Origin: Holdemania sp. Marseille-P2844
Lineage (GTDB): Bacteria; Bacillota_I; Bacilli_A; Erysipelotrichales; Erysipelotrichaceae
DNA length: 64,000 bases
Reading direction: 5' to 3'
Assembly (NCBI RefSeq): GCF_900120005.1
Contig: NZ_LT635451.1
Span: 124,001-188,000 of the forward strand
The position numbers were made by a program, and so were the translations under genes. A model generated the notes under the pieces. It did not search any database. It was not told where the DNA came from and was given only the letters and a program-made list of their open reading frames with translations. How positions within the stretch are numbered: position 1 is the first letter of the stretch; the number at the start of each line of letters is the position of its first letter. This document shows, piece by piece, positions 53,381-62,704 of the stretch.

Positions 53381-54343
53381 ATGTTTCTAACACTGGTCAG
53401 TGCTTTTGGAATCAGCCTGGTCGTCGTGCTTGCGACGATGCCGCTGCTGATCTCCTATCTACATAAAATCAACTACAACCAGACCGTCAGCGAATATTCG
53501 TTAGAAGAATACAAACAAAAACAGAAGACGCCGACGATGGGCGGCATCGTGTTCGTGCTGACGCCCTTAGCCGTAACGCTGCTTCTGCAGCCGGAGGCGA
53601 TCCGCGACCTGCAGGCGATGATCGTGATGCTGGCGTATGTCGGCTACGGTCTGATCGGCTTTCTGGACGATTATATCATCGTGATCCGGCAGAACAACGA
53701 AGGCCTTAAGCCGCAGTACAAATTCTTTTTACAGCTGGTCTTAGCGGTGTTGTTCTTCTTCATGTACCGCCAGAACGCGTCGACGGATGTGATCCTGCCG
53801 TTTCTTGAATGGGTGATTCCGTTAGGCGGGCTGTATATGCTTTTGGTGTTCTTTATGTTCACCGGCGCGTCCAACGCCGTCAATCTGACCGATGGCATGG
53901 ATGGGCTGGCAGGGGGATGCAGCTTTTTGGCCTTCGCGCCGTTTGTGATGTTCGCTCTGCAGCAGGACAAGCTGGCGATCGCGACGTTCATCATGGCGGT
54001 GATGGGTTCGCTGCTGGGCTTTTTGAAATACAATTCGCATCCGGCGAAGATCTTCATGGGCGATACCGGCTCGCTGGCTTTGGGCGGGGCGCTGGCTGCG
54101 GTCGGGATGATTCTGAAGCAGGAGATCGCCGTAGTGGTGATCGGCGGAGTGTTCGTCTGGGAAACGCTGTGCGTCATCATCCAGATCTCGTCGGTGAAGC
54201 TGCGCGGCAAACGCGTGTTCCGCTACACACCGATTCATTACAGCTTTGTTTTAGGCGGCATGCGCGAGACGCAGGTCGTTGTGATGTTCTGGATTTTACA
54301 GCTGGTCTGCACAGTGGCCGGCTTTCTGATTGGAGTGTTGTAA
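53381..54343 (+). CDS. mraY: phospho-MurNAc-pentapeptide transferase MraY
   Basis: 320-aa ten-helix membrane enzyme making lipid I. KQKTPTMGGIVF, LIGFLDDY (Asp pair), TDGMDGLAGG, FMGDTGSLALGG. ATG 53381 follows GGGAGG; the longer upstream frame overlaps murE without a site. Confidence 0.96.
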   Translation: MFLTLVSAFGISLVVVLATMPLLISYLHKINYNQTVSEYSLEEYKQKQKTPTMGGIVFVLTPLAVTLLLQPEAIRDLQAMIVMLAYVGYGLIGFLDDYIIVIRQNNEGLKPQYKFFLQLVLAVLFFFMYRQNASTDVILPFLEWVIPLGGLYMLLVFFMFTGASNAVNLTDGMDGLAGGCSFLAFAPFVMFALQQDKLAIATFIMAVMGSLLGFLKYNSHPAKIFMGDTGSLALGGALAAVGMILKQEIAVVVIGGVFVWETLCVIIQISSVKLRGKRVFRYTPIHYSFVLGGMRETQVVVMFWILQLVCTVAGFLIGVL

Positions 54344-54344
54344 T

Positions 54345-55673
54345 ATGAAGGTTTTAATCATCGGCGCGGCCCGCAGCGGGACGCAGGCGGCGTATTTGCT
54401 GGCAAGTCATCATCATGCGGTCACGATCACCGATATGAAGCAGATCGACGCAAAACGCGAACTGGAAGAAGCCGGAGTTCAGGTGTTGGATCACGGACAT
54501 TCGGAATTTTTGAAAATGGAAAACTGGGATCTGATCGTCAAGAATCCGGGAATTCCTTATCATGCGCCGTTCGTGCAGTATTTCGTGGAGAAAAAGGCGC
54601 GGATTGTCAATGAAATCGAGGTCGCTTCGTGGTTTACCGATCAGTTTACCTATGCCGCCATTACCGGTACTAATGGTAAGACCACGACGACGACGCTGCT
54701 GGGCGAACTGCTGAAACGCAAGCGTCCCAATGCCCGGACAGCGGGCAATATCGGCGTGCCGTTATCGGAAATTGTGCGCCAACAAGGTGATCAGAAGACG
54801 GACGTGGCGCTGGAGGTCGCTGCCTTTCAGCTGGTCGCGATGGAAAAGTTCCATCCAGCGGTGTCGGTCTGCATGAATCTGACGCCGGATCATCTGGATT
54901 ATTTCGGTTCGCTGGACGCCTATTACGACGCCAAGATGCTCGTCTGGAAAAATCAGACCGGCGACGACTGGTTTTTAGTCAATCTTGACGATCCGGAAAT
55001 CGTCAAACGCTGCGTGGATCTGCCGTGCCGCAGGGTGACGTTTTCGCTGGATAAGCCGGCCGACGTCTGCGTAAAGCAGGATCAGGTCTGGCTGTTTGAT
55101 CAGCCGCTGTTTGCGCTGAGTGATCTGCATCTGCCGGGCCGGCATAACTTGCAGAATGCGATGGCGGCGGCCGCGATGGCGGTGAAGATGGGCGTGGACG
55201 CGGATCAGATCCGCGAAGGCATCCGCACGTTCAAGGGCGTCGAGCACCGGATCGAATTTGTGGCGGAAATCAATGGCGCGCGGTATTACAACGATTCCAA
55301 GGGGACCAACGTCGACGCGACGACGGTCGCCCTGAAGGCTTTTGACAAACCGGTGATTCTGCTTGCCGGGGGGTATGATAAAAAGACCGGCTTCGAGGGT
55401 CTGAAGCCGGTTCTGGACCGGATCGCGACGATGATCGTGTATGGCGAAACCCGCGATCAGCTCAAGGCGCTGCGGCCGGATGCGATCGTCGTGGAAACGA
55501 TGGCGGAGGCTGTTGATCAGGCCTGTCAGCTGGCGAAGAAGGGCGATATTGTGCTGTTGTCGCCAGTCTGCGCCAGCTGGGATCAGTTTACCGACTATGA
55601 ACAGCGCGGCCGCCAGTTCAAGGAACAGGTGTTGGCGCTGACCGGGCAGGCTGATGAAAAAAACGGTCTGTAA
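54345..55673 (+). CDS. murD: UDP-MurNAc-alanine--D-glutamate ligase MurD
   Basis: 442 aa. AITGTNGKTTTTTL, TAGNIGVPL, MNLTPDHLDYFGSLDAYYDAK and YYNDSKGTN are characteristic. ATG 54345 is 1 nt after the mraY stop with TTGGAGTG upstream. The usual next genes (ftsW, murG, murC) are not in this window; an ISL3 element follows instead. Confidence 0.95.
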   Translation: MKVLIIGAARSGTQAAYLLASHHHAVTITDMKQIDAKRELEEAGVQVLDHGHSEFLKMENWDLIVKNPGIPYHAPFVQYFVEKKARIVNEIEVASWFTDQFTYAAITGTNGKTTTTTLLGELLKRKRPNARTAGNIGVPLSEIVRQQGDQKTDVALEVAAFQLVAMEKFHPAVSVCMNLTPDHLDYFGSLDAYYDAKMLVWKNQTGDDWFLVNLDDPEIVKRCVDLPCRRVTFSLDKPADVCVKQDQVWLFDQPLFALSDLHLPGRHNLQNAMAAAAMAVKMGVDADQIREGIRTFKGVEHRIEFVAEINGARYYNDSKGTNVDATTVALKAFDKPVILLAGGYDKKTGFEGLKPVLDRIATMIVYGETRDQLKALRPDAIVVETMAEAVDQACQLAKKGDIVLLSPVCASWDQFTDYEQRGRQFKEQVLALTGQADEKNGL

Positions 55674-55773
55674 CGCCGGTATTGTGCTTTAACCTTGAGC
55701 GATCCGAGATCATTGGCGTATCCGGTCACGACAGGTCATGCAGCGGATGTTCTTGAAGAAGACCTGATTTTCA

Positions 55774-57265
55774 GGTTCTATAAATTTTGGTGTTGGTAGA
55801 AACCAACGCCTTTTTTTCTTGAGCATAAAAAAAAGAGACATAGGTAAGAATTTCCGTTACAATAAAATCACCACAAATTACAGAAAGGAAATCTCACTAT
55901 GTCCATTACTCATTCTATCGTATCTGTTCTCAATTTAAAAGATCCTCATCTTCATTTCTCTGAGGATTGTGTCTCTTCTCAGTCGATTCGTGGTGTTGAC
56001 TCCCTTGTCTTTTCCGGCTCGCTTTCTTATGACCCTCCCTCTTCCTGTCCTCTCTGCGGGTCCTCCAACCCCGGCTCGGCTATCATCAAACATGGTACGA
56101 AATCCTCCCTCATCACCCTGCCTTCCGTTTCCCGCCGCCCCGCTTATCTCCGCCTCAAAAAACAACGCTTCCTTTGTAAACATTGCGGCCATACTTTTAC
56201 GGCTTCGACTTCCATCGTTCTCCCTCATTGTTTCATTTCCAATAACACTCGTCTCTCCATTGCCCTCGACGCCAAGATGAAGACTTCTGAAAAAGATATC
56301 GCTTTCCGTCACTCTGTTTCTCATGCTACGGTGAATTCCCTTCTTCAACAGCTCTATCAGGATTTTAAAGTCCAGCGGAATTTTCTTCCCCCTCATCTCT
56401 GTTTTGACGAGTTTCGCTCTGTCAAAGGGGTTGATGCTTCAATGTCTTTTCTCTTTCTTAACGCGGAATCCGGTCAGATCCTCAATATCCTTCCTGATCG
56501 CAGAATGCCCGCTCTCATCCGCTATTTCATGAGCTATTCCAGGAAAGCCCGCGAAGCCGTTAAAACCGTTTGTATGGATATGTATTCCCCTTACTTCTCT
56601 GTCGTTCACCACTGTTTCCCTCACGCCAAGATCATTCTTGACCGCTTCCACATCGTTCAGCTGCTCAGCCGCGCTCTCAATAAGACCCGCGTCAATTTCA
56701 TGAATCAGAGTAAGCCTCATTACAATAAGCTCAAACGCTATTGGAAACTCCTTCTTAAATTTGAAGATGACCTGAATGATCAGGACTTCAAAAAATGGGT
56801 TTGCTTTCCATCTCTGATGCGCGAAATTGACATTGTCCACTTCTTAGTTGAACTGGATCCCGAGCTCAAGGCGACTTATGAGCTCTATCAGAGTCTCCTT
56901 ACCGCGCTCAACCGGAAAGATCCTGACGCCTTCCTCCAAGCTTGTCTGAATCCTGATCCTTTGATCTCCAAGCCCATGAATACCGCCATTCAGTCCTTAG
57001 TGGAACGGAAAGAGGCAGTGATCAACGCCTTGACTTACTCATTTTCCAATGGCATGATTGAAGGTACGAATAATCTGATTAAGGTCATCAAGCGTCTGGC
57101 TTTCGGTTATCGTTCTTTCATTCAATTTAAGACCCGCATTTTACTTATTTCTAACACCTTAGTTCCCTGCCGTTTTCTCAATTAAAAATGAGTCCCATTT
57201 CTGGAACTCATCTGCGTCTTTCTTGTTTCGGTTTTTCTCTCACCAACACTATTTTTGAAAGAGCC
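55774..57265 (+). mobile_element. ISL3-family insertion sequence
   Basis: 1492 bp. Imperfect terminal inverted repeats: left GGTTCTATAAATTTTGGTG and right complement GGCTCTTTCAAAAATAGTG, both leading into TTGGT. Perfect 8-bp target duplication GATTTTCA at 55766-55773 and 57266-57273, the size typical for ISL3. Intact transposase inside. Confidence 0.92.
55899..57185 (+). CDS. ISL3-family transposase
   Basis: 428-aa DDE transposase. Zinc-finger N-terminus (CPLCGSSNP...CKHCGHTF), HTH region, HLCFDEFRSVKG with the first Asp, VCMDMYSPYFSV with the second, and SNGMIEGTNNLIKVIKRLAFGYRSF near the end with the Glu. C+T-rich codon use unlike its neighbours marks it as recently acquired. Confidence 0.95.
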   Translation: MSITHSIVSVLNLKDPHLHFSEDCVSSQSIRGVDSLVFSGSLSYDPPSSCPLCGSSNPGSAIIKHGTKSSLITLPSVSRRPAYLRLKKQRFLCKHCGHTFTASTSIVLPHCFISNNTRLSIALDAKMKTSEKDIAFRHSVSHATVNSLLQQLYQDFKVQRNFLPPHLCFDEFRSVKGVDASMSFLFLNAESGQILNILPDRRMPALIRYFMSYSRKAREAVKTVCMDMYSPYFSVVHHCFPHAKIILDRFHIVQLLSRALNKTRVNFMNQSKPHYNKLKRYWKLLLKFEDDLNDQDFKKWVCFPSLMREIDIVHFLVELDPELKATYELYQSLLTALNRKDPDAFLQACLNPDPLISKPMNTAIQSLVERKEAVINALTYSFSNGMIEGTNNLIKVIKRLAFGYRSFIQFKTRILLISNTLVPCRFLN

Positions 57266-57299
57266 GATTTTCATACTTGAAACAGCTGCGATAAAATAA

Positions 57300-57395
57300 A
57301 AAAGATCCGCCGTCGAGCACTTGATCGCGAATATCCCAGGGCAGCTGCCCGGATTCGTTGATCGTTGGCTTCAACGGCGGATTTTTGGGTTGCGC
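57300..57395. terminator. large structured terminator
   Basis: Arms ATCCGCCGT (57304-57312) and ACGGCGGAT enclose a nested GATC..CGAAT/ATTCG..GATC stem and the GGGCAGCTGCCC palindrome, then TTTTTGGG. A and T runs on the outside allow function on both strands; it follows the Spo0A-type gene on the minus strand. Confidence 0.65.
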
Positions 57396-57419
57396 ATAAA
57401 CCGGCACGTCTGAACCTGT

Positions 57420-57866
57420 TCAGCGGTTCAGATAATCGCAGACGGCCCAGAGGAACTCGGCGTTGGATGGTCGGCCCTGATCCGGATTGACGGAATACCC
57501 GAAAATCTCACTGATCAGGGAAGCATTGCCGCGCAGCCATGTTCGTTCAATGGTGCAGCGGATGTTTTTCTCAACCCGGTCTTTGGTGCTGTTAAACTTT
57601 TCGGCAATGATCGGATATAATCCGCGGTCCAGGTTCTTGAGCAGGTGCGGCTGTTCCGCGAGCGTGATCATCGCGAATTCCAAGAACCGGTAACCGGAAA
57701 GACTGCTGGGCATGCCCAATTCGTGAAGCAGCTGAGCCGAACGGCTTAACTGCGGCCTCCTGTGATTTTCAGGCGCCCGAAATAATTCACGGACGCAATA
57801 AAAAAGTCTGTGATGAAGCACAGCGTTTTCACTAATTGTATTCATGCTGAAAAAGTCATAACTCAT
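57420..57866 (-). CDS. stand-alone Spo0A C-terminal DNA-binding domain protein
   Basis: 148 aa. Residues about 45-148 match the Spo0A effector domain: LLHELGMPSSLSGYRFLEFAMITLAEQPHLL, LYPIIAEKFNSTKDRVEKNIRCTIERTW (recognition helix) and IFGYSVNPDQGRPSNAEFLWAVCDYL. The usual phosphoacceptor receiver domain is missing; the first 45 residues are a short unrelated segment. GAGGGTG is 8 nt before ATG. It may bind 0A-like boxes without phosphorylation control. Confidence 0.85.
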   Translation of the reverse strand: MSYDFFSMNTISENAVLHHRLFYCVRELFRAPENHRRPQLSRSAQLLHELGMPSSLSGYRFLEFAMITLAEQPHLLKNLDRGLYPIIAEKFNSTKDRVEKNIRCTIERTWLRGNASLISEIFGYSVNPDQGRPSNAEFLWAVCDYLNR

Positions 57867-58073
57867 ATCCCTGGCACCCTCTTTTCTCCTGATTTGTTTG
57901 GAATCAGAATAAAAACAGAGGTCTGGCTTGCAGAAATGATAAAAAACGGTGCCATTTCAGATTACACTCTTTTTGTGACCTTGTCAAAGGTTTAACCGGA
58001 AATTTGGGAAAAGAATATTTGTAATTTCCCTGACTTTCAGATAAGATAAGACTGTGAAAAAGAGGGATGAATC

Positions 58074-59291
58074 ATGAAACAACAACGTCAGTTTCCGACG
58101 GTGACCGTGACGAAAAAAGCGCAGCGCAGCCTGCAAAGCGGTCATCCGTGGGTTTACGGCGGCGAAGTCGTCGAAGTCAAAGAAACGGCGGACGGGCAGC
58201 TGTGCGATGTCGTCAATGAAAAGGGAACTTATCTGGGAACCGGGTTTTATAATGAACAGTCGCTGATCCGCGTGCGGATTGTTTCGCAGAATGCCAACGA
58301 CGGATTTGACGAGGCGTTCTGGCGCCGCCGGATCGGGTACAGTCTGGATTACCGCCGGATCGTCATGGGCGAGGATTTCGGCTGCTGCCGGCTGATTTTT
58401 GGGGAAGCCGATCACTTCCCGGGCTGGACGGTCGATCGGTTTGGTTCGGTGCTGGTCAGCCAGATCATGTCGCTGGGGATCGAACGGATCAAGGATCAGC
58501 TGTTTGCCCTGTTGTGGGAAGAAATGGAAAAACGCGGTCAAACAGTCGCGGGAATTTACGAGCGCAACGATATTGCGCTGCGCAAAAAGGAAGGACTGAG
58601 GGAAGGTACGGGCTGGGCCGCCGGCTTCCCGCATCCTGAAAGCACGACGACGCAGATCGTGGAAAACGGAATCCGCTATGAGGTTGATTTTGGCGAGGGG
58701 CAGAAGACGGGATTTTTCCTCGATCAGAAATACAACCGTCAGGCAGCGGCCCGGCTGGCGAAGGGAAGATCGGTGCTGGACTGCTGCACGCATACCGGAT
58801 CATTTGCGCTCAATGCGGCGAAGGCTGGGGCGGCGCGGGTGATCGCCGCCGATATTTCCGCCAGCGCATTAGCCAGCGCCAGAGACAATGCGCGGCTTAA
58901 CGGATTGGAAGAGAAGCTGGAGTTTGTGCAGGCCGACGTGTTCGATCTGTTAGCGGATCCGAAGTGGAAAGCGCAGGGCATTGATTATGTCATTCTCGAT
59001 CCGCCGGCGTTTACCAAATCCCGCAAAACGATCCGCAGCGCCTATCAGGGCTATTGCCAGATCAACACGCTGGCGATGAAGCTTTTGCCGCGGGGCGGAT
59101 TGTTCGCAACGGCGTCATGTTCGCATTTTATGGAAGACGCAATGTTTGAAACGATGCTGCAGGAAGCCGCGCGGAACGCAAAGGTCGAGCTGCGGCAAAT
59201 CGAGGTCCGTCATCAGGCCCCGGATCATCCCATTTTAATAACCGTGCCGGAAACCCGGTATCTTAAATTTTATTTATTCCAGATTGTGTGA
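58074..59291 (+). CDS. class I SAM-dependent rRNA methyltransferase (RlmI-like)
   Basis: 405 aa. N-terminal PUA domain (KKAQRSLQSGHPWVYGGEVVEV), a middle EEHUD-like domain, then the Rossmann fold with LDCCTHTGSFALNAAKAGA, AADISASALASARDNARLNGL and catalytic DPPAFTKSR. Methylates a cytosine in 23S rRNA in RlmI; exact site not certain here. Confidence 0.92.
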   Translation: MKQQRQFPTVTVTKKAQRSLQSGHPWVYGGEVVEVKETADGQLCDVVNEKGTYLGTGFYNEQSLIRVRIVSQNANDGFDEAFWRRRIGYSLDYRRIVMGEDFGCCRLIFGEADHFPGWTVDRFGSVLVSQIMSLGIERIKDQLFALLWEEMEKRGQTVAGIYERNDIALRKKEGLREGTGWAAGFPHPESTTTQIVENGIRYEVDFGEGQKTGFFLDQKYNRQAAARLAKGRSVLDCCTHTGSFALNAAKAGAARVIAADISASALASARDNARLNGLEEKLEFVQADVFDLLADPKWKAQGIDYVILDPPAFTKSRKTIRSAYQGYCQINTLAMKLLPRGGLFATASCSHFMEDAMFETMLQEAARNAKVELRQIEVRHQAPDHPILITVPETRYLKFYLFQIV

Positions 59292-59309
59292 CGAAAGGAG
59301 AAGACAAAC

Positions 59310-59819
59310 ATGAAGGAAATTATGGACGCCAGTTCCATGAAGCGTTCGTTAGTACGCATGGCGCATGAAATCGTAGAAAAAAACAAGGGTGTGGAAGGAC
59401 TGGTGCTGGTCGGCATCAAGACCCGCGGCGAATTTCTGGCGGAACGTTTAAAAAAGATGATCGATCAGTTTGAGGAATGCGACATTCCCTGCGACAGCCT
59501 TGATATTTCTTCGTGGCGCGACGATATAGAACGCGGCGAGGTTCAGCCGCCGGCCTTGCGCGTGCCGGTGCAGGACAGAATCGTGATTCTGGTCGACGAC
59601 GTCTTGTATAAAGGCCGCACAGTGCGCGCAGCGATGGACGGCATCATGCACTTCGGCCGGCCGCGGGCGATTCATCTGGCGGTGTTGGTTGACCGCGGAC
59701 ACCGCGAGCTGCCGATCCGCGCCGATTATGTCGGCAAGAACGTGCCGACTTCACTCAATGAGGATGTGAAAGTGCTGGTCAGCGAAACGGATGATCAGGA
59801 CGGAGTCTATATCAGTTAG
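59310..59819 (+). CDS. pyrR: PyrR, pyrimidine regulator/uracil phosphoribosyltransferase
   Basis: 169 aa. Type I PRTase fold with the PRPP loop ILVDDVLYKGRTVRAAMDG, LVGIKTRGEFLAERL and AVLVDRGHRELPIRADYVGKNVPTS. It is not next to a pyr operon in this window and has no anti-antiterminator leader that I can identify. RBS AAAGGAG. Confidence 0.93.
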   Translation: MKEIMDASSMKRSLVRMAHEIVEKNKGVEGLVLVGIKTRGEFLAERLKKMIDQFEECDIPCDSLDISSWRDDIERGEVQPPALRVPVQDRIVILVDDVLYKGRTVRAAMDGIMHFGRPRAIHLAVLVDRGHRELPIRADYVGKNVPTSLNEDVKVLVSETDDQDGVYIS

Positions 59820-59848
59820 TCTGGTTCAGAAGGAAAAGAGGAAACGCA

Positions 59849-60886
59849 ATGAAGAAGATGAACGAACAAATTCTGGCGGACTATGCTCAACAACTGCTGA
59901 GCATCGACAGCCCGACCGGTTTTACTCAGCATGCGATCGACTGGATCGAAAAACAGGTGCAGGCGTTAGGCTACGCCTGTTATCGCAACGCCAAGGGCAA
60001 TCTGATCGTGGAAATCGAAGGACCGGCCGATCAGCCGGCTGTTGCGGTGAGCGCGCATACCGATACGCTGGGGCTGATGGTCCGATCAATTAAAAAGGAT
60101 GGCAAGCTGGCGTTTACCCGGCTGGGCGGGCCGTGCCTGCCGACGCTGGATGGCGAATATTGCCGCATCATCACACGCCAGGGAAAAGTCTATACCGGTA
60201 CGATTCTGTCGACGGCCCCGGCAGTGCATGTCTACAAGGAAGCTTCGAGCCAGGAACGCTCGGAGGAAACGATGGAAGTACGGATCGACGAGCTTGTCCG
60301 CAATGAAGAGGATGTGCGCAGATTGGGAATCCAGGCCGGGGATATCATCGCGATCGACCCGAAGACGACGATCACCCCGAGCGGCTTCATCAAATCCCGC
60401 TTTCTGGACGACAAGATTTCCGCCGCGATCTTTCTGACGCTGCTGAAAGCGCTCAAAGATGAAAACGTGACCACGCCGCAGAAAACCTATTTCCTGTTCT
60501 CCACCTATGAGGAAGTCGGCCACGGCGCTTCGTGGATTCCAGGTGATGTCCGGGAGCTGTTGGCGGTCGATATGGGCTGCGTCGGTACAGATCTGAGCTG
60601 TACTGAGACCGATGTGTCGATCTGCGCCAAAGATTCCGGCGGCCCGTATGATTATCAGATGACCAGCCGGCTGATCGAACTGGCGCAGGCGCACCAGCTG
60701 CCCTATGCCGTCGACATCTATCCGTTTTACGGCAGCGACTGCGGCGCGGCGCTCAAGGGCGGCAACGATATCCGCGGCGCTTTGATCGGCCCGGGCGTGC
60801 ATGCCAGCCACGGTATGGAACGGACGCACATGCAGGGCGTCAGCGCGGCTTACACGCTGCTGGCGGCCTACCTGCTTGAAAAATAA
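59849..60886 (+). CDS. M42-family metallopeptidase
   Basis: 345-aa dinuclear zinc aminopeptidase/endoglucanase-type peptidase. Metal and catalytic segments SAHTDTLGLMV, FLDDKISAAIFL, TYEEVGHGASW, VDMGCVG and GVHASHGMERTH. Soluble. RBS AAGAGGAAA. Confidence 0.9.
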   Translation: MKKMNEQILADYAQQLLSIDSPTGFTQHAIDWIEKQVQALGYACYRNAKGNLIVEIEGPADQPAVAVSAHTDTLGLMVRSIKKDGKLAFTRLGGPCLPTLDGEYCRIITRQGKVYTGTILSTAPAVHVYKEASSQERSEETMEVRIDELVRNEEDVRRLGIQAGDIIAIDPKTTITPSGFIKSRFLDDKISAAIFLTLLKALKDENVTTPQKTYFLFSTYEEVGHGASWIPGDVRELLAVDMGCVGTDLSCTETDVSICAKDSGGPYDYQMTSRLIELAQAHQLPYAVDIYPFYGSDCGAALKGGNDIRGALIGPGVHASHGMERTHMQGVSAAYTLLAAYLLEK

Positions 60887-60943
60887 GCGAAGGATGCTCT
60901 GAAAGAGACAAATCCCGTTTATTGGACAGGATTTTCAATATCG

Positions 60944-60998
60944 AAGCCCGCAGCTGAAGTGGAAGTTCGATCTTCCGGCGGCGGGTTTCTTTTTTTTG
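60944..60998 (+). terminator. terminator after the M42 gene
   Basis: AAGCCCGC (60944-60951) pairs with GCGGGTTT (60981-60988), inner GGAAG/CTTCC stem, then CTTTTTTTT. Confidence 0.85.
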
Positions 60999-61120
60999 CG
61001 CTGAGGATAGGGTGAAAAAATCAGGCCGGTCCGTTTCCCTTAATCAAGGGCAGAACTAAAGACGCATTTTCTGAAGAATTATGGTAAACTATTCGGTATA
61101 GAATTGAGGGGGAGTTATAA

Positions 61121-62524
61121 GTGGACGCAATATTGAACTTTTTCCGCTGGCAGGGAATGATCAAGCCGGCTCAGATCCGCGGCGAAATACCGAGCAACAA
61201 AGCGATTTACAAGCGCACCTATCAAATCGCCTGGCCCAGCGCCGTCGAGAGCGTGCTGATCGCGCTGATCGGAGCGGTCGATTTGATGATGGTCGGCAAC
61301 CTGGGCTCGGCGTCGATCGCGGCGGTCGGCATCACCAACCAGCCGAAGTTTCTTGTGCTGGCGACGATCCTGGCGCTCAACACCGGAGTTACCGTGCTCG
61401 TTTCCCGCCGCAAGGGGGCGGGAAAGCAGGAAGAAGCGAATACCTATCTGCGCCAGGCGCTGCTGCTGAGCGTCGGGTTTTCTTTTCTGCTTTCCTTCTG
61501 CGGCGCGCTGTTCGCTCCGCAGATTCTGGCGTTTGCCGGGGCGACGCCGGATTATCTGGGCCTGGCGGTGACCTATTTCCGGATCATCATGTTCGGTAAT
61601 TTCTTCTACTGCATCGGTCTGACGATCACCGCCGCCCAGCGCGGCGTCGGCAACACGCGGATTTCGATGGTGACCAACATCGCGGCCAATCTTGTCAACC
61701 TCGTGTTCAACGCACTTTTGATCAACGGTCTGTTTTTCTTCCCGCGCCTGGAGGTGGCGGGCGCGGCGATCGCGACGGCGATCGGCAATATCGTCTCGTT
61801 TCTGATCGCGGTGTATTCCGTCACGCATACCGAGGGCTTCTTAAAGCTGCATCGGCGGCAGTCGTGGAAGCCGGATATTCCGGCGATCCGCGATCTTTAT
61901 AACATCAGCTGGTCGGCCTTTGTTGAACAGATCTTTTTGCGGATCGGCTTTCTGATGTACGCCAAAGCGGTGGCCGGCCTGGGCACGGTCGCCTTCGCCG
62001 CCCATCAGATCGTCATGAACATCATGTCGATTTCGTTCTCCGTCGGCGACGGGCTGTCGATTGCCAATACCTCGCTGGTCGGGCAGAGCTTAGGCGCCAG
62101 CCGCTCGGATATGGCGATCATCTACGGCAAGGTTGCCCAGCGGATCGGCTTGATTCTGGCAATTCTTGTCTCCGGTTCGATCACGCTGTTCCGCGCCCAG
62201 CTGATGGCGCTGTTCACCAACGAGGCGGCGGTGATTCTGGCCGGGGAAACACCGTTGATCATTCTTTCGATCACCGTGCTGTTTCAGATCGTGCAGGTCA
62301 TCATCGTCGGATCGCTGCGCGGGGCCGGCGACGTCAAGTTTGTCGCGCTTCTGATGTTTGTCAGCGTCACGATCGTCCGGCCGGTTCTGACCTGGGTGCT
62401 GTGCTATCCGCTCAATCTGGGATTGCCGGGGGCGTGGCTGTCGGTGCTGCTCGATCAGTTCACGCGCTATATCGTCAGCTACTGGCGTTTCCGCGAAGCG
62501 AAGTGGACGCGCATTCAAGTGTAG
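61121..62524 (+). CDS. MATE-family efflux transporter
   Basis: 467-aa, 12 membrane helices. Typical repeats: AWPSAVESVLIALIGAVDLMMVGNLGSASIAAVGITNQP in the first half and NISWSAFVEQIFLRIGFLMY...GDGLSIANTSLVGQSLGA in the second. Exports drugs or metabolites in exchange for Na+ or H+. GTG start 7 nt after GAGGGGGAG. Confidence 0.92.
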   Translation: MDAILNFFRWQGMIKPAQIRGEIPSNKAIYKRTYQIAWPSAVESVLIALIGAVDLMMVGNLGSASIAAVGITNQPKFLVLATILALNTGVTVLVSRRKGAGKQEEANTYLRQALLLSVGFSFLLSFCGALFAPQILAFAGATPDYLGLAVTYFRIIMFGNFFYCIGLTITAAQRGVGNTRISMVTNIAANLVNLVFNALLINGLFFFPRLEVAGAAIATAIGNIVSFLIAVYSVTHTEGFLKLHRRQSWKPDIPAIRDLYNISWSAFVEQIFLRIGFLMYAKAVAGLGTVAFAAHQIVMNIMSISFSVGDGLSIANTSLVGQSLGASRSDMAIIYGKVAQRIGLILAILVSGSITLFRAQLMALFTNEAAVILAGETPLIILSITVLFQIVQVIIVGSLRGAGDVKFVALLMFVSVTIVRPVLTWVLCYPLNLGLPGAWLSVLLDQFTRYIVSYWRFREAKWTRIQV

Positions 62525-62607
62525 GCAACAGAAGGGGGAAATTCATTGATTTCCTCCTTTTTTGACGGCCGGTTTTCAGGCAAATTGTAAAGTTTAAATC
62601 ATCTGAT

Positions 62608-62621
62608 GGAAAGCGCTTGAA
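62608..62621. promoter_or_regulatory. possible CcpA (cre-like) site before nifJ
   Basis: GGAAAGCGCTTGAA differs at three positions from the palindromic cre TGAAAGCGCTTTCA. About 110 nt before the nifJ start. A TATAAT lies at 62694-62699, and GGTTT-N7-AAACC (62669-62685) is another possible operator. Confidence 0.35.
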
Positions 62622-62704
62622 AAAAATGGGTAAAAATCGGAAAGAAGCAGGAAGAAGTTGAAAATCGAGGTTTAAAAATCAAACCTTTTGTTTTATAATG
62701 GTAA

